Assembly (NCBI RefSeq): GCF_025823185.1
Contig: NZ_JACKVK010000022.1
Coordinates: 1 to 64,000, forward strand
DNA length: 64,000 bases
Origin: Mycobacterium yunnanensis
GTDB lineage: Bacteria > Actinomycetota > Actinomycetes > Mycobacteriales > Mycobacteriaceae
Reading direction: 5' to 3'
Shown here: positions 26,065 through 35,881 of the stretch, in pieces
How the letters are laid out: the number at the start of each line of letters is the position of its first letter
How positions within the stretch are numbered: the stretch's first letter is position 1
Notes under the pieces: generated by a model
Told to the model about the DNA's origin: nothing
Seen by the model: only the letters and a program-made list of their open reading frames with translations
Databases searched by the model: none
Position numbers and translations under genes: made by a program

Positions 26065-27897
26065 TCACAGTCCGTCGTAACCAAACCATTTGCGGCTCAA
26101 CCGGTCCTGGATGCCACTGATGGTCCGGAAGGCGCTGCGGAGGTGGCGTCGTTCCAGGGGGTCCAGCGTCGCCGGGTCGATGGCCGAGACCACGGGCAGG
26201 CCCGCCTTGATCGCGGTGATCTGACTGTCGAACACCAGGTGGTAGAAGAGGCTGAACGCACCCGACAGCGCGTCGGCCTCGTCAGCGGTCAGCAAGCCGC
26301 TGCGGCGGGCACGGTCCAGGCGTTGGGGGGTGGATCCCGTTGGGTCGCCGGTGCGTTGGGCCAGGGCGCGGGCCAGCGACGCCACCGGCCGCAAGCCGGC
26401 CTTCTTCAGGTTGAGGTGCTTCTTCTGCTCGCCGAAGTGCTCGACCACGAAACCCCGGACGAAGCCGCTGGGCGGGCGGTCGTGCATGGAGAAGCGGCTC
26501 AGCGACCGCGTGAAGGCGTCACGCCCGACGCCGCCGACGAGGGCCGCCCGTAGCGGTTGGATCAGCACCGGGCGGGTGACGGGGCGCGCGTCGAGCACCG
26601 TCGAGGCCATCAGCAGGTAGTCGACGTTCTCGGGATGGGCCCGCCAGAGGTCGGCGATCTCACGCCACTGCCGCGAGGACCGGTTGAACAGCGGCGTCGA
26701 GGCGTTGAGACCCTGCGGGCACGGCGCGAGACCGCACTGGCTCAGGGCCGCCACGACCGAAGCGGTGGCCGCGGCGACGTCCTCGCGAGTCGGGGTGGAT
26801 TCTTCGGGCCCCCGCACCGCCCACGCCAGGGCGGTGTCGACGTCGGAGTTGGGCAGCGGTTCGCGCCGACCAAGGGACCCCATCAACAGCCACGCGCAGT
26901 CCAGGTTGGCGAACGGGTCGGTGGCCGTGTGCAATTCGACGACCTTGCGGTAGATCGACTCGATCATCGCCGAGAGCAGGGCACCGAGGTGCTCGACGGG
27001 CAGGCCGGCGTCCCACAGTTCAATCGTCGTCGGCGTCAGCAACCGGCACGCGTCGACGAGTTCGTCCATCGTGTCCGCCGCCGCGACGGCCGAGCGGATC
27101 ACCAACGGATTGCGGACCTCGGCGGCCGCCATGTCGACCACGCGGACGACGCCGACGGCGGTGCCGACCGCGTCGACGACGACGAGGTGGTGAATGCCCT
27201 GCTCGACCATGAACAGATACGCAGTGCTGACCGTCCGGTCCACGCTCATGGAGATTGCGGGGACGCTCGCGATGGTGGAGATCGGCGCGTCCACGCCGAC
27301 CTCGCCGGTGGCGACCCGCCGGCGGAAGTCGTCGTCGGTGACGATCCCGATCCGGCCGTCGCTGCGGAACAGGGCACAGGAGCGGCCTGCGGCGGTCATC
27401 GACGCGGCGACGGCGCGGATGGTGTCGTCGGCCTCGCACCAGGTGATCGGGTGGGCGACGTCGCCGATCGGTCGTTCCAACCGGGCGAAGGATTCCCCGG
27501 AGCTGAACAGCCGCTCCCTGGCGACCAGCCCACCGTAGTGGGCGAACCGGAGGCGGTCGGGATGAGCGAGCAGGGTGCGCGGGTCGGGCAGCCGGTAGCA
27601 CAGCGTGTCCTCGACGGCGCGCACCTGTAGCGGTGGCGGCAGCCCGGAGAGCACCGAGATGTGACCGAAGGTCTCCCCGGCGCCCAGGACGTCGGTGCTG
27701 CGCCCGCGGTCGAGAATCTCCACGGCACCCACACGGATGACGTACAGGCAGTCCAGCGGCGCCGCGTCGGCCTCGACGATGACGGTGCCCGCCGTGAAGT
27801 ACTCGACGTCGACGGCGCTGGCCAGTCGGCGCAGGTCGTCGTCGTCGAGGCGGTCGTATGGTGACTGCTCGCCAAGGAAGTCGAGGAACTCCTTCAC
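26065..27897 (-). CDS. cNMP-binding/CBS/DUF294 nucleotidyltransferase-like protein
   Basis: A cytosolic protein of about 610 residues with four parts in order: a cyclic-nucleotide-binding domain (GTVIVEADAAPLDCLYVI, GETFGHISVLSG), two CBS repeats (HPITWCEADDTIRAVAASM; SVDRTVSTAYLFMVEQGI), a nucleotidyltransferase core GSLGRREPLPNSDVDTALAW and a C-terminal DUF294 helical domain. It resembles regulators of the GlnD-like transferase superfamily; substrate unknown. A GTG at 27897 gives the family-like start VKEFLDFL; a TTG at 27969 is possible. It is divergent from the GH13 gene. Confidence 0.75.
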   Translation of the reverse strand: MKEFLDFLGEQSPYDRLDDDDLRRLASAVDVEYFTAGTVIVEADAAPLDCLYVIRVGAVEILDRGRSTDVLGAGETFGHISVLSGLPPPLQVRAVEDTLCYRLPDPRTLLAHPDRLRFAHYGGLVARERLFSSGESFARLERPIGDVAHPITWCEADDTIRAVAASMTAAGRSCALFRSDGRIGIVTDDDFRRRVATGEVGVDAPISTIASVPAISMSVDRTVSTAYLFMVEQGIHHLVVVDAVGTAVGVVRVVDMAAAEVRNPLVIRSAVAAADTMDELVDACRLLTPTTIELWDAGLPVEHLGALLSAMIESIYRKVVELHTATDPFANLDCAWLLMGSLGRREPLPNSDVDTALAWAVRGPEESTPTREDVAAATASVVAALSQCGLAPCPQGLNASTPLFNRSSRQWREIADLWRAHPENVDYLLMASTVLDARPVTRPVLIQPLRAALVGGVGRDAFTRSLSRFSMHDRPPSGFVRGFVVEHFGEQKKHLNLKKAGLRPVASLARALAQRTGDPTGSTPQRLDRARRSGLLTADEADALSGAFSLFYHLVFDSQITAIKAGLPVVSAIDPATLDPLERRHLRSAFRTISGIQDRLSRKWFGYDGL

Positions 27898-28086
27898 CGC
27901 CCGATCGTTGCACGCCGAGACGGTCGCAGCGCCGCGGTCGGGGAGTCGGCCTAGATTGGTGGGGCCCAAGTTTCAAGATTCGACCAACGGCTATACCGCC
28001 CGAGGGGACGGATCGTGGCTGCGCGCCACGGAGATCAGGCACGGCAATCGAGTGGTATCGGACGGTATCGGATGGTGAGGACGTAG

Positions 28087-30318
28087 ATGACGGACACGGT
28101 GAGCGACGATCAGACGCACGAGCCCTCTGACATCACTTACGCCGAACATCTGCACCCGGCCCGGCCGCGCACGCTGCGCTTCCGCCCGCGCGTCAAGGCG
28201 CCGTTCGCGCGCCGCTCGCTGGCCCAGGACGGATCGGCGACCGCCGACAATCCCGCGTACGTGACCTGGCTGCTGTCACAGTCGATGCTCGCCGACGCCA
28301 ACGAGATCAGCCAGCAGTTCTCCGGCCAGGGCTCGATGTGGCAGAACCCGTTCGCCAACCCCGATCCGCGGGCCGCGGTCAACGCCGCGTCGGTGTGGTT
28401 CACCGCCTACCCGCTGTCGTTGATCACCCGACCCGACGAGTCCTTCCTCACGGCCATGGCCGACGAGGAGATGTGGAAGGCCTTCTCCGAGATCGGCATC
28501 GAAGGCATCCACACCGGTCCGGTCAAGCGCGCGGGCGGCATCTCCGGGTGGGAGTACACCTCCAGCGTCGACGGGCACTTCGACCGCATCAGCACCCAGA
28601 TCGACCCGGCGTTCGGCACCGAGGACGAGTTCCGCAAGATGTGCGCCACCGCGAACTGGTACGGCGGCACCATCATCGACGACGTCGTCCCCGGTCACAC
28701 CGGCAAGGGCGCCGACTTCCGGCTCGCGGAGATGAAGTACGCGGACTACCCGGGCATCTACCACATGGTGGAGATCGACCCCCGGGACTGGCACGAGCTG
28801 CCCGACACCCCCGAGGGGGTCGACTCGGTCAACATCGACGCCGCGACCGAGGAGTGGCTCGACAAGGCCGGCTACATCATCGGCAAGCTGCAGCGCGTCA
28901 TCTTCTACGCCGAGGGCGTCAAGGAGACCAACTGGAGCGTCACCCGGCCCGTCCTCGGCGTCGACGGCGTCGAGCGCCGCTGGGTGTACCTGCACTACTT
29001 CAAGGACGGTCAGCCCTCGATCAACTGGCTGGACCCGACGTTTGCCGGCATGCGGATGGTGATGGGCGACGCCCTGCATTCACTGACCGACCTCGGCACC
29101 GGCGCGCTACGCCTCGACGCCAACGGCTTCCTCGGCGTCGAGAAGAGCGCGGCCGAGGGCAGCCCGGCCTGGTCGGAGGGGCACCCGCTCTCCGAGGCGG
29201 CCAACCACTTGATCGCCAGCATGGTCCGCAAGGTTGGCGGGTTCACCTTCCAGGAGCTGAACCTGACGATCGACGACATTCGTCAGACCGGTGAGGCCGG
29301 TGCGGACCTGTCCTATGACTTCATCAACCGACCCGCCTACCAGCACGCGTTGGCCACCGGGGACACCGAATTCCTGCGGCTGACGCTGCGCACGTGCATC
29401 GAGCTGGGCGTCGACCCCGCGTCGCTGGTGCACGCCCTGCAGAACCACGACGAGTTGACCTACGAGTTGGTGCACTGGTCGACCGGGCACCGCGACGACG
29501 TCTACACCTACCGCGGTGAAGAGGTCACCGGCGAGGAACTTGGCGAATCGGTGCGTCAGGAGATGCTCGCGCAACTCACCGGGGAGAAGGCGCCGTACAA
29601 CCAGGTGTTCACCACCAACGGGATCGCCTCGACCACCGCCACGGTCGTCGCCGCGTCACTGGGCGTCACCGACCTCGACGAGATCGACGACGTCGACCCC
29701 ATCCGGCGCGCGCACCTGCTGCTGGCGATGTTCAACGCGCTGCAGCCGGGGGTGTTCGCCTTGTCGGGATGGGACATGTGCGGCATGTTGACCCTGCCTG
29801 CGAACGAGGTGGCCGAGCTGCTGCGGGGCGGGGACACCCGCTGGATCCACCGTGCGGGGCACGACCTGATGGGCGTCAACCCGGCCGCGACGCGGTCGAT
29901 GGCGGGCATGCCGCGCGGCCGCAGCCTGTACGGCTCGATCCCCGAGCAGCTGGCCGACGAGACCAGCTTCCTGCGGCAGTTGCAGGCCATCCTCAAGGTT
30001 CGCTCGCACTACGGCATCGCCACCAGCCGCCAGGTCGACATCCCCGAGGTGTCCCAGAAGGGCATGCTGGTGATGGTCCACGAACTCGAGGACGGCCAGC
30101 ACCAGCTGACCATCCTCAACTTCGCCAACGAGGACATCGCGGGCAGCGTCCGGTCCGAACACCTGCCGCCCGGCAGCCACGTGATGGACATGTTCACCGG
30201 CAAGACGGTCGGCACGGTCGACGATCTGCACAGCTTCGCCGTCGAGATGCCGCGCCACCACGGCATGGCGCTTCTCGTCGAATCCGTTCCCGACGAGGGC
30301 GACGCGGGGGAGCAGTAG
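28087..30318 (+). CDS. GH13 trehalose synthase-like enzyme
   Basis: A 743-residue alpha-amylase-superfamily protein. GTGALRLDANGFLGVE carries the catalytic aspartate, FTFQELNLTIDDI the acid/base region, and ALQNHDELTYELVHW the stabilising Asp of region IV; NHDELT is typical of maltose alpha-glucosyltransferase/trehalose synthase-like proteins. Several hundred bases further on, pgm also serves glucose-1-phosphate metabolism. It differs from standard mycobacterial TreS in its long N-terminal region, so the exact reaction is uncertain. A GAGGACGTAG stretch precedes the ATG. Confidence 0.7.
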   Translation: MTDTVSDDQTHEPSDITYAEHLHPARPRTLRFRPRVKAPFARRSLAQDGSATADNPAYVTWLLSQSMLADANEISQQFSGQGSMWQNPFANPDPRAAVNAASVWFTAYPLSLITRPDESFLTAMADEEMWKAFSEIGIEGIHTGPVKRAGGISGWEYTSSVDGHFDRISTQIDPAFGTEDEFRKMCATANWYGGTIIDDVVPGHTGKGADFRLAEMKYADYPGIYHMVEIDPRDWHELPDTPEGVDSVNIDAATEEWLDKAGYIIGKLQRVIFYAEGVKETNWSVTRPVLGVDGVERRWVYLHYFKDGQPSINWLDPTFAGMRMVMGDALHSLTDLGTGALRLDANGFLGVEKSAAEGSPAWSEGHPLSEAANHLIASMVRKVGGFTFQELNLTIDDIRQTGEAGADLSYDFINRPAYQHALATGDTEFLRLTLRTCIELGVDPASLVHALQNHDELTYELVHWSTGHRDDVYTYRGEEVTGEELGESVRQEMLAQLTGEKAPYNQVFTTNGIASTTATVVAASLGVTDLDEIDDVDPIRRAHLLLAMFNALQPGVFALSGWDMCGMLTLPANEVAELLRGGDTRWIHRAGHDLMGVNPAATRSMAGMPRGRSLYGSIPEQLADETSFLRQLQAILKVRSHYGIATSRQVDIPEVSQKGMLVMVHELEDGQHQLTILNFANEDIAGSVRSEHLPPGSHVMDMFTGKTVGTVDDLHSFAVEMPRHHGMALLVESVPDEGDAGEQ

Positions 30319-30319
30319 G

Positions 30320-30838
30320 TCAGCGTCGGGCAGGCACGGTCAGGACGCGACCGTCGGCGGCCTCCAGCATGCAGATCACGGTGCTTGGATCGGGGTTGGA
30401 CGCCGTGCGATTCTGATTGGAGTCGATGAGGTAGGTGATGGTGAACGTGCCGACGTCGACGGGCTCCCCGGTGTAGGCGGTGAACCCGTCGTCGCACTTC
30501 GCGGTCGCCACGTCGGCCACGGCCGTGTCGACCGCCAGCGGTGCCCGCCGAAACACCTCGGCGCGGTGCGGCGTCGTGCAGTCGACGACCGCGACCTCGA
30601 TCACGGTCGGGTCGACCGGCGGCGGTCCTGCCAGACAGTCCCCGGGAGCCAGGTCGAACCAGTTGACGGTGCGCGAGGACGGGGCATCGGCGGTCGGGGC
30701 GACGGTGGGCGCATCGGTCGTGGCGGTGGAGACCGGAGGTGACGACGACGGGGACGCCGTGGATTGCCCGGCGTTCGGGGTGCACCCTGCGATCAACACC
30801 GTGGCGACGGCGAGAAGACACCCGCGTCGAATCCTCAT
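30320..30838 (-). CDS. lipoprotein with septum-formation-like domain
   Basis: A 172-residue predicted lipoprotein: signal RIRRGCLLAVATVLIAGC with lipobox IAGC, a Ser/Thr/Pro-rich linker, then a globular domain starting NWFDLAPGDCLAGPP with VVDCTTPHRAEVF. The pattern GDC...VxC..PH.aEV is that of the actinobacterial Septum_form/DUF4190-associated domain; role unknown. Four cysteines suggest disulfides outside the membrane. The ATG at 30836-30838 is preferred to GTG 30844. It converges with the GH13 gene, one base apart. Confidence 0.7.
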   Translation of the reverse strand: MRIRRGCLLAVATVLIAGCTPNAGQSTASPSSSPPVSTATTDAPTVAPTADAPSSRTVNWFDLAPGDCLAGPPPVDPTVIEVAVVDCTTPHRAEVFRRAPLAVDTAVADVATAKCDDGFTAYTGEPVDVGTFTITYLIDSNQNRTASNPDPSTVICMLEAADGRVLTVPARR

Positions 30839-30877
30839 GCCCACCCTCCCGCCGTCCCGGTGTGTCCCGCGCCGAGA

Positions 30878-31543
30878 TTACGGAACGTCGCCCTCACCCG
30901 TGCCGCCTATGCCGCAGGCGGCGGCAAACTGTCGTGGCGTGTAGCCGTCGGCGGAATTCATGTCGCAGTAACCGAAGGGAGGGGCCCCGTCGGGCAACGC
31001 CGTCCCTGGTTCGAGACCCGTGCCGTAGCCCTGGCCGTCGGTGTACTGGTGGGCCACCTTGCCGGGATAGTCTGGGTTGGTGCCGTAGGCGCCGACCACC
31101 AGGCGGATGCCCTCGGGTTTGACCGGCCACAACCGGTCGAGGTCGTCGACGTTGCCGTACCCGATGACGCGTCGACGGTCGCCCAACCAGTCGGCGACGG
31201 CCCAGTAGGCCCGGTTGACGCCGTCGGACTGGTCACCGGTGATCTGGCCGCCCCAGCTCTCCACGTCGATCATCACCGCCATCCTCGGATGCGGAGCGCC
31301 GACCATCTCCTTGAAGACGTCGACCGTGCGGCGCCAGTTCGGCCGCCAGACGAAGTAGGCGATGAAGAACTCGAGTGTGCCTGCGTCGCAACGGCTTCGG
31401 CACCACGGATGGTTTACGGGCCAATTGCGGTCGCGGTGGTCGCCGTCGTTGGAGCGAATGCACAGGACGCGGTGCGGATAGCGGTCGTCGACGGGCACCT
31501 GCCACTCGGAGACGTCGGCGTAGAGGGTGTCTCGAGCAAGCAT
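30878..31543 (-). CDS. GH25-like lysozyme-fold protein
   Basis: A 221-residue protein beginning MLARDTLYADVSEWQVPV. The DVSEWQ opening, RPNWRRTVDVF and MAVMIDVESWGGQITGDQS resemble glycoside hydrolase family 25 domains, including those in mycobacteriophage lysins and tail proteins. There is no signal peptide, so it may be a domesticated phage gene. It lies 39 bases upstream of the lipoprotein on the same strand. Activity is not established; the acidic residues of DVES could be catalytic. Confidence 0.55.
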   Translation of the reverse strand: MLARDTLYADVSEWQVPVDDRYPHRVLCIRSNDGDHRDRNWPVNHPWCRSRCDAGTLEFFIAYFVWRPNWRRTVDVFKEMVGAPHPRMAVMIDVESWGGQITGDQSDGVNRAYWAVADWLGDRRRVIGYGNVDDLDRLWPVKPEGIRLVVGAYGTNPDYPGKVAHQYTDGQGYGTGLEPGTALPDGAPPFGYCDMNSADGYTPRQFAAACGIGGTGEGDVP

Positions 31544-31579
31544 CCCTCAACCCTTCCATCCCCGTCGTAGGCTGCCGAC

Positions 31580-32002
31580 GTGGACGCGGGTACCAGATGG
31601 GCGACGGCCGCGGTCTTCATGTGGATCGGAATGGTGCTGGCCATCTCGTTCGTCGAGGCGCCGCTGAAGTTTCGCGCACCCGGTGTCACGCTGCGCATCG
31701 GTCTTGGCATCGGGCGGTTGGTCTTTCGCGCGCTCAACGTCTTCGAATACGTGTTCGCGGTGGTGATCTCGGTGGCGCTGTTCACCCACGAGACGCCGAC
31801 GTCGCTCAACGTCGCGCTGTGCGTCGCGGTCGGCGCGTTGCTCACCCAGACGATCGCCGTGCGGCCCCTGCTGTCGCGTCGCACCACCGCGGTCCTCGAG
31901 GGCGACGAGAGCCGGCGGTCGAAGGCCCACGTCACCTACGTGGCACTCGAAGTCGTGAAGGTGGCCGCCCTGGTGTGCACCGGTGTGGTGCTCGTCGACT
32001 GA
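31580..32002 (+). CDS. four-helix membrane protein
   Basis: A 140-residue integral membrane protein starting at GTG 31580. Four hydrophobic segments (about 8-25, 48-68, 75-95 and 118-138) are separated by short charged loops. No family is recognised with confidence. It precedes the two crcB genes by 18 bases on the same strand and may be co-transcribed. No fluoride-riboswitch sequence was recognised in front of it or of crcB. Confidence 0.6.
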   Translation: MDAGTRWATAAVFMWIGMVLAISFVEAPLKFRAPGVTLRIGLGIGRLVFRALNVFEYVFAVVISVALFTHETPTSLNVALCVAVGALLTQTIAVRPLLSRRTTAVLEGDESRRSKAHVTYVALEVVKVAALVCTGVVLVD

Positions 32003-32020
32003 GCCGGTACAGTCCCGCCA

Positions 32021-32509
32021 ATGGCTTGGTGGGGCACTGATCCGCACGCGGAGTTGCCGTCGGATCCCGACGTTGCGACAAGTGTCAGCAGACCCCTGCA
32101 CCTGCGCCCGTCGTCGTGGGCGTGGGTGTTCGGCGGCGGCGTCCTTGGCACCGCGCTGCGGTACTACGGCGAGGTGGTGCTGCCCCACGACGGCGCGGGC
32201 TGGCCGTGGGCGACCTTCTCGATCAACCTCTTCGGAGCCTTCGTGCTCGGCGCCCTGCTGGAGGCGCTGGCCCGGCTCGGCGACGACTCGGGCTGGCGCC
32301 TGCGGGCCCGTCTCTTCGCCGGCACCGGTGGATGCGGTGCGTTCACCACCTACAGCACCTTCGCGCTGGAGACGGTCTCGCTGACCCGGGGTGGTCACGT
32401 CGGCACCGCCGTGGCCTACGGTCTCGTCAGCGTGGTGGGCGGTGTCGTGACGGCGTGGCTCGGCATCGTGGCCGCCTCGGCCGTGCGCCGGCGGCGGGTC
32501 GTGTCGTGA
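32021..32509 (+). CDS. crcB: fluoride channel subunit CrcB (copy 1)
   Basis: A 162-residue four-helix protein of the CrcB/Fluc family, which exports fluoride as a dual-topology dimer. Signatures are FGGGVLGTALRYYGE, WATFSINLFGAFVLGALLEAL and GGCGAFTTYSTFALET. A hydrophilic N-terminal extension of about 30 residues is unusual. The TGA stop overlaps the GTG of the second copy, so the two subunits are translationally coupled. Confidence 0.9.
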   Translation: MAWWGTDPHAELPSDPDVATSVSRPLHLRPSSWAWVFGGGVLGTALRYYGEVVLPHDGAGWPWATFSINLFGAFVLGALLEALARLGDDSGWRLRARLFAGTGGCGAFTTYSTFALETVSLTRGGHVGTAVAYGLVSVVGGVVTAWLGIVAASAVRRRRVVS

Positions 32510-32874
32510 TCGTCGCGCTGACCTTGCTCGCCGGGGCCCTCGGAGCCGTCGCACGGTTCACGCTCGACTCGACGGTGAAGCGCCGGTGGCAGACCGCGTT
32601 TCCCCTTGCGACGGTGGCCATCAACGTCACCGGTTCGCTCGCGCTGGGCCTCCTCGCCGGTGCGGTGCTGTTCCACGGTCAGCCGGCGACGTGGCAGACC
32701 GTGCTCGGCACCGGATTCTGCGGCGGCTACACGACTTTCAGCACCGCAAGCTTCGAGACCGTACGGCTGGTACAACAGGGGCGCCCGGGTTTGGCCCTGG
32801 CCAACGCGCTCGGCTCGCTGGTGCTCTCGGTCGCCGGTTGTGCCGCCGGCCTCGCGGCGATGTGGGCGCTGTAG
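32506..32874 (+). CDS. crcB: fluoride channel subunit CrcB (copy 2)
   Basis: A 122-residue second CrcB subunit with GALGAVARFTLD, VAINVTGSLALGLLAGAV and GFCGGYTTFSTASFET. GTG start at 32506, overlapping the first copy by four bases. Paired crcB genes make heterodimeric antiparallel fluoride channels in many actinobacteria. Confidence 0.9.
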   Translation: MIVALTLLAGALGAVARFTLDSTVKRRWQTAFPLATVAINVTGSLALGLLAGAVLFHGQPATWQTVLGTGFCGGYTTFSTASFETVRLVQQGRPGLALANALGSLVLSVAGCAAGLAAMWAL

Positions 32875-32930
32875 GCGAATTCTTGGTGACGCGGGCGTGA
32901 GTGACCCGCCGAAGGGGCAGAATCACATCC

Positions 32931-34565
32931 ATGGCTGCCAACCCCCGTGCCGGACAACCGGCGCTTCCCGAAGACCTCATCGACGTCGCCCAAGTGGTCA
33001 CCGCCTATTACTCGGTGGTGCCAGACCCCGAGGACGTCAACCAGCAGGTGACGTTCGGCACCTCGGGGCATCGCGGGTCGAGCCTGGACGCCGCGTTCAA
33101 CGAAGCGCACATCCTGGCCACGACACAGGCCATCGTCGAGTACCGCGCATCACAGGGCACCACGGGCCCGCTGTTCATCGGTCGTGACACGCACGCGCTG
33201 TCCGAGCCGGCGTGGTCGTCCGCCCTGGAGGTGCTCGCCGCCAACGACGTCGTCGTAATGATCGACGGGGCCGACCGGTACACCCCCACGCCGGCGGTCA
33301 GCCATGCGATCCTGCAGTTCAACCGCGGTCGCGATTCGGACCTCGCTGACGGCATCGTCGTCACCCCGTCGCACAACCCGCCCCGTGACGGTGGCTTCAA
33401 GTACAACCCGCCCAACGGCGGACCCGCCGATACCGATGCGACGGGCGTGATCGCCAAGCGCGCCAACGAGATCCTGCGCGGTGGGCTGGCGGAGGTGAAG
33501 AGGATCCCGTTGGCGCGGGCGTTGCGGACCGCCGAACGCCATGACTACCTCAACGCCTACGTCGACGATTTGCCCAACGTCGTCGACGTCCACGCCATCC
33601 GCGCCGAGACGATCCGGATCGGGGCCGACCCGCTCGGCGGCGCCAGCGTCGACTACTGGGGCGTGATCGCCGAACGCCACGGGCTCAACCTCGAAGTCGT
33701 CAACCCGCTCGTCGACGCCACCTGGCGGTTCATGACGCTGGACACCGACGGCAAGATCCGGATGGATTGCAGCTCGCCGAACGCGATGGCCTCGCTGATT
33801 GGAAAGATCGGTGACTTCCAGATCGCGACCGGCAACGACGCCGACTCCGACCGGCACGGCATCGTGACCCCCGACGGCGGCCTGATGAACCCGAACCACT
33901 ATCTGGCCGTCGCCATCGACTACCTGTACTCGCACCGGCCGAACTGGCCAGGGTCGACCGCCGTGGGCAAGACGGCGGTCAGCAGCTCGATCATCGACCG
34001 GGTGGTCGACGGGCTGGGCCGCAAACTGGTCGAGGTGCCCGTCGGGTTCAAGTGGTTCGTCGACGGGTTGATCGGCGGGACAATCGGATTCGGTGGTGAG
34101 GAGAGCGCGGGTGCGTCGTTCCTCCGCAACGACGGGTCGGTGTGGACCACTGACAAGGACGGCATCATCCTGGCGTTGCTGGCCTCGGAGATCCTGGCCG
34201 TCACCGGGTCGACGCCGTCGCAGCGCTACGCCGAACTGGCCGAGAAGTACGGCGCGCCGACCTACGCCCGCATCGACGCGCCGGCCAACCGCGAGCAGAA
34301 GGCGCGCCTGGCCAAGCTGTCACCGGAGCAGGTGAGCGCGACCGAGCTGGCCGGAGAGCCGATCACCGCGAAGCTGACGACCGCACCGGGCAACGGGGCA
34401 CCGCTGGGCGGGCTGAAGGTGACCACCGAGAATGCGTGGTTCGCGGCGCGGCCGTCGGGCACTGAGGACGTGTACAAGATCTACGCCGAGTCGTTCAAGG
34501 GCCCGGAGCACCTGGCCGAGGTGCAGCAGGCGGCCAAGGACGTGGTGAATACAGTCATAGCGTGA
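32931..34565 (+). CDS. pgm: phosphoglucomutase (alpha-D-glucose specific)
   Basis: A 544-residue phosphohexomutase interconverting glucose-1- and glucose-6-phosphate. VTFGTSGHRGSS is the N-terminal motif, VVTPSHNPPRDGGFKYNP holds the phosphoserine, TGNDADSDRHGIV is the magnesium loop, GFGGEESAG the sugar-binding loop, and ARPSGTEDVYKIYAES the phosphate-binding end. The length matches the bacterial Pgm type. The ATG at 32931 is chosen over 32901. Its stop overlaps the GTG of the downstream MFS gene. Confidence 0.93.
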   Translation: MAANPRAGQPALPEDLIDVAQVVTAYYSVVPDPEDVNQQVTFGTSGHRGSSLDAAFNEAHILATTQAIVEYRASQGTTGPLFIGRDTHALSEPAWSSALEVLAANDVVVMIDGADRYTPTPAVSHAILQFNRGRDSDLADGIVVTPSHNPPRDGGFKYNPPNGGPADTDATGVIAKRANEILRGGLAEVKRIPLARALRTAERHDYLNAYVDDLPNVVDVHAIRAETIRIGADPLGGASVDYWGVIAERHGLNLEVVNPLVDATWRFMTLDTDGKIRMDCSSPNAMASLIGKIGDFQIATGNDADSDRHGIVTPDGGLMNPNHYLAVAIDYLYSHRPNWPGSTAVGKTAVSSSIIDRVVDGLGRKLVEVPVGFKWFVDGLIGGTIGFGGEESAGASFLRNDGSVWTTDKDGIILALLASEILAVTGSTPSQRYAELAEKYGAPTYARIDAPANREQKARLAKLSPEQVSATELAGEPITAKLTTAPGNGAPLGGLKVTTENAWFAARPSGTEDVYKIYAESFKGPEHLAEVQQAAKDVVNTVIA

Positions 34566-35827
34566 CATCCGACGCGGAGGCAGACTGTCCGGCGCCCCCC
34601 AAGGAGAAGCTGCCCAGCGAAGTCTGGGTGCTGATCTTCTGCAACGTGATCGTCGCCCTCGGCTACGGCGTGGTGGCGCCGGTGTTGCCGCAGTACGCCC
34701 GCAACTTCGGGGTCAGCATCAGCGCGGCCACGTTCGTGATCACCGCGTTCGCGCTGATGCGCCTGGTGGGCGCCCCGCCTGCCGGTCTGCTGGTGCAGCG
34801 GTTGGGGGAGCGGCGGGTCTACGTCTCAGGGCTGCTGATCGTCGCGCTGTCCACCGGGGCGTGTGCCTTCGCCCAAACGTATTGGCAGCTGCTGGCCTTC
34901 CGGTCGCTCGGCGGCCTTGGCTCGGCGATGTTCACGGTGTCCTCGCTCGGCCTGATGATCAGGATTTCCCCGGCGGGCGCGCGCGGCCGGGTGTCGGGCA
35001 TGTTCACCTCGGCGTTCCTCGTCGGTTCGGTTGGCGGGCCCGTCCTGGGCAGCCTCACCGCCGGGCTGGGCTTGTCGATGCCGTTCGTGATCTACGGGAT
35101 CGCGCTGCTCGTCGCGGCGGCCGTCGTGCTGATCGTGCTGCGGACGTCGTCGCTGGCCACCCCCGGCGAGCAGACCGAGACGGCGCTCAGCGTGCGGGCC
35201 GCGCTGCGCAACCGCGCCTACCGGGCCGCCCTGGCGTCTAACTTCGCGACCGGGTGGTCGGCGTTCGGGCTGCGGGTGGCGCTGGTGCCGCTGTTCGTCG
35301 TCGAGGTGCTGCACCGGGGTGCCGGCGTCGCGGGGCTGGCGCTGGCCACGTTCGCGGTCGGGAACGTATCGGTGGTGATCCTCAGCGGCTACCTGTCCGA
35401 CCGGGTGGGCCGGCGCCTCCCGTTGCTGATCGGACTGCCGGTGGCGGCGGTGACGACCGTGCTGGTGGGCTTCACGACGTCGCTGCCGCTGTTCCTGGCC
35501 GCGGCGTACGTGACGGGGGCGGCGACGGGCATCTTCATCTCCCCGCAGCAGGCGGCGGTGGCCGACATCGTCGGCAGCAAGGCCCGCGGTGGCACCGCCG
35601 TGGCGACGTTCCAGATGTCCTCAGACTTCGGGGCGATCCTCGGTTCCCTGGCGGTCGGGCAGATCGCGCAGTACATGTCCTACGGGTCGGCGTTCGCGGT
35701 GAGCGGGGCGATCCTGCTGAGCGCGGCGGCGTTCTGGGTGTTCGCGCCCGAGACCCGGCCGCGCACCAGCACCGAGCACACGCCGGCCCGCCCGCTAGGC
35801 CCCGAGGCCGGGGAGGAGGGGCTGTGA
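34562..35827 (+). CDS. MFS transporter
   Basis: A 421-residue twelve-helix major facilitator with GYGVVAPVLPQYARNFGVS at the first helix, GERRVYVSG after helix 2 and YLSDRVGRRLPLLIGLP between the halves, typical of multidrug efflux members. The GTG start overlaps the pgm stop in a GTGA, so translation is coupled. Substrate unknown. It ends about 55 bases before the tRNA gene. Confidence 0.8.
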   Translation: MTSDAEADCPAPPKEKLPSEVWVLIFCNVIVALGYGVVAPVLPQYARNFGVSISAATFVITAFALMRLVGAPPAGLLVQRLGERRVYVSGLLIVALSTGACAFAQTYWQLLAFRSLGGLGSAMFTVSSLGLMIRISPAGARGRVSGMFTSAFLVGSVGGPVLGSLTAGLGLSMPFVIYGIALLVAAAVVLIVLRTSSLATPGEQTETALSVRAALRNRAYRAALASNFATGWSAFGLRVALVPLFVVEVLHRGAGVAGLALATFAVGNVSVVILSGYLSDRVGRRLPLLIGLPVAAVTTVLVGFTTSLPLFLAAAYVTGAATGIFISPQQAAVADIVGSKARGGTAVATFQMSSDFGAILGSLAVGQIAQYMSYGSAFAVSGAILLSAAAFWVFAPETRPRTSTEHTPARPLGPEAGEEGL

Positions 35828-35881
35828 CGTGCTGTTTTGAACCCCGAGCGCTCCGTGGTGTACCGTCGACCAGCACGACGA

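Noticed and set aside
28054..28072. Direct repeat GGTATCGGA, two copies ten bases apart before the GH13 gene
   Set aside because: Only two short copies with no dyad or regulator context; could be chance and overlaps the region of the ribosome binding site.
31540..32020. Possible fluoride riboswitch before the crcB pair
   Set aside because: The conserved core of the fluoride riboswitch was not found upstream of 31580 or 32021.
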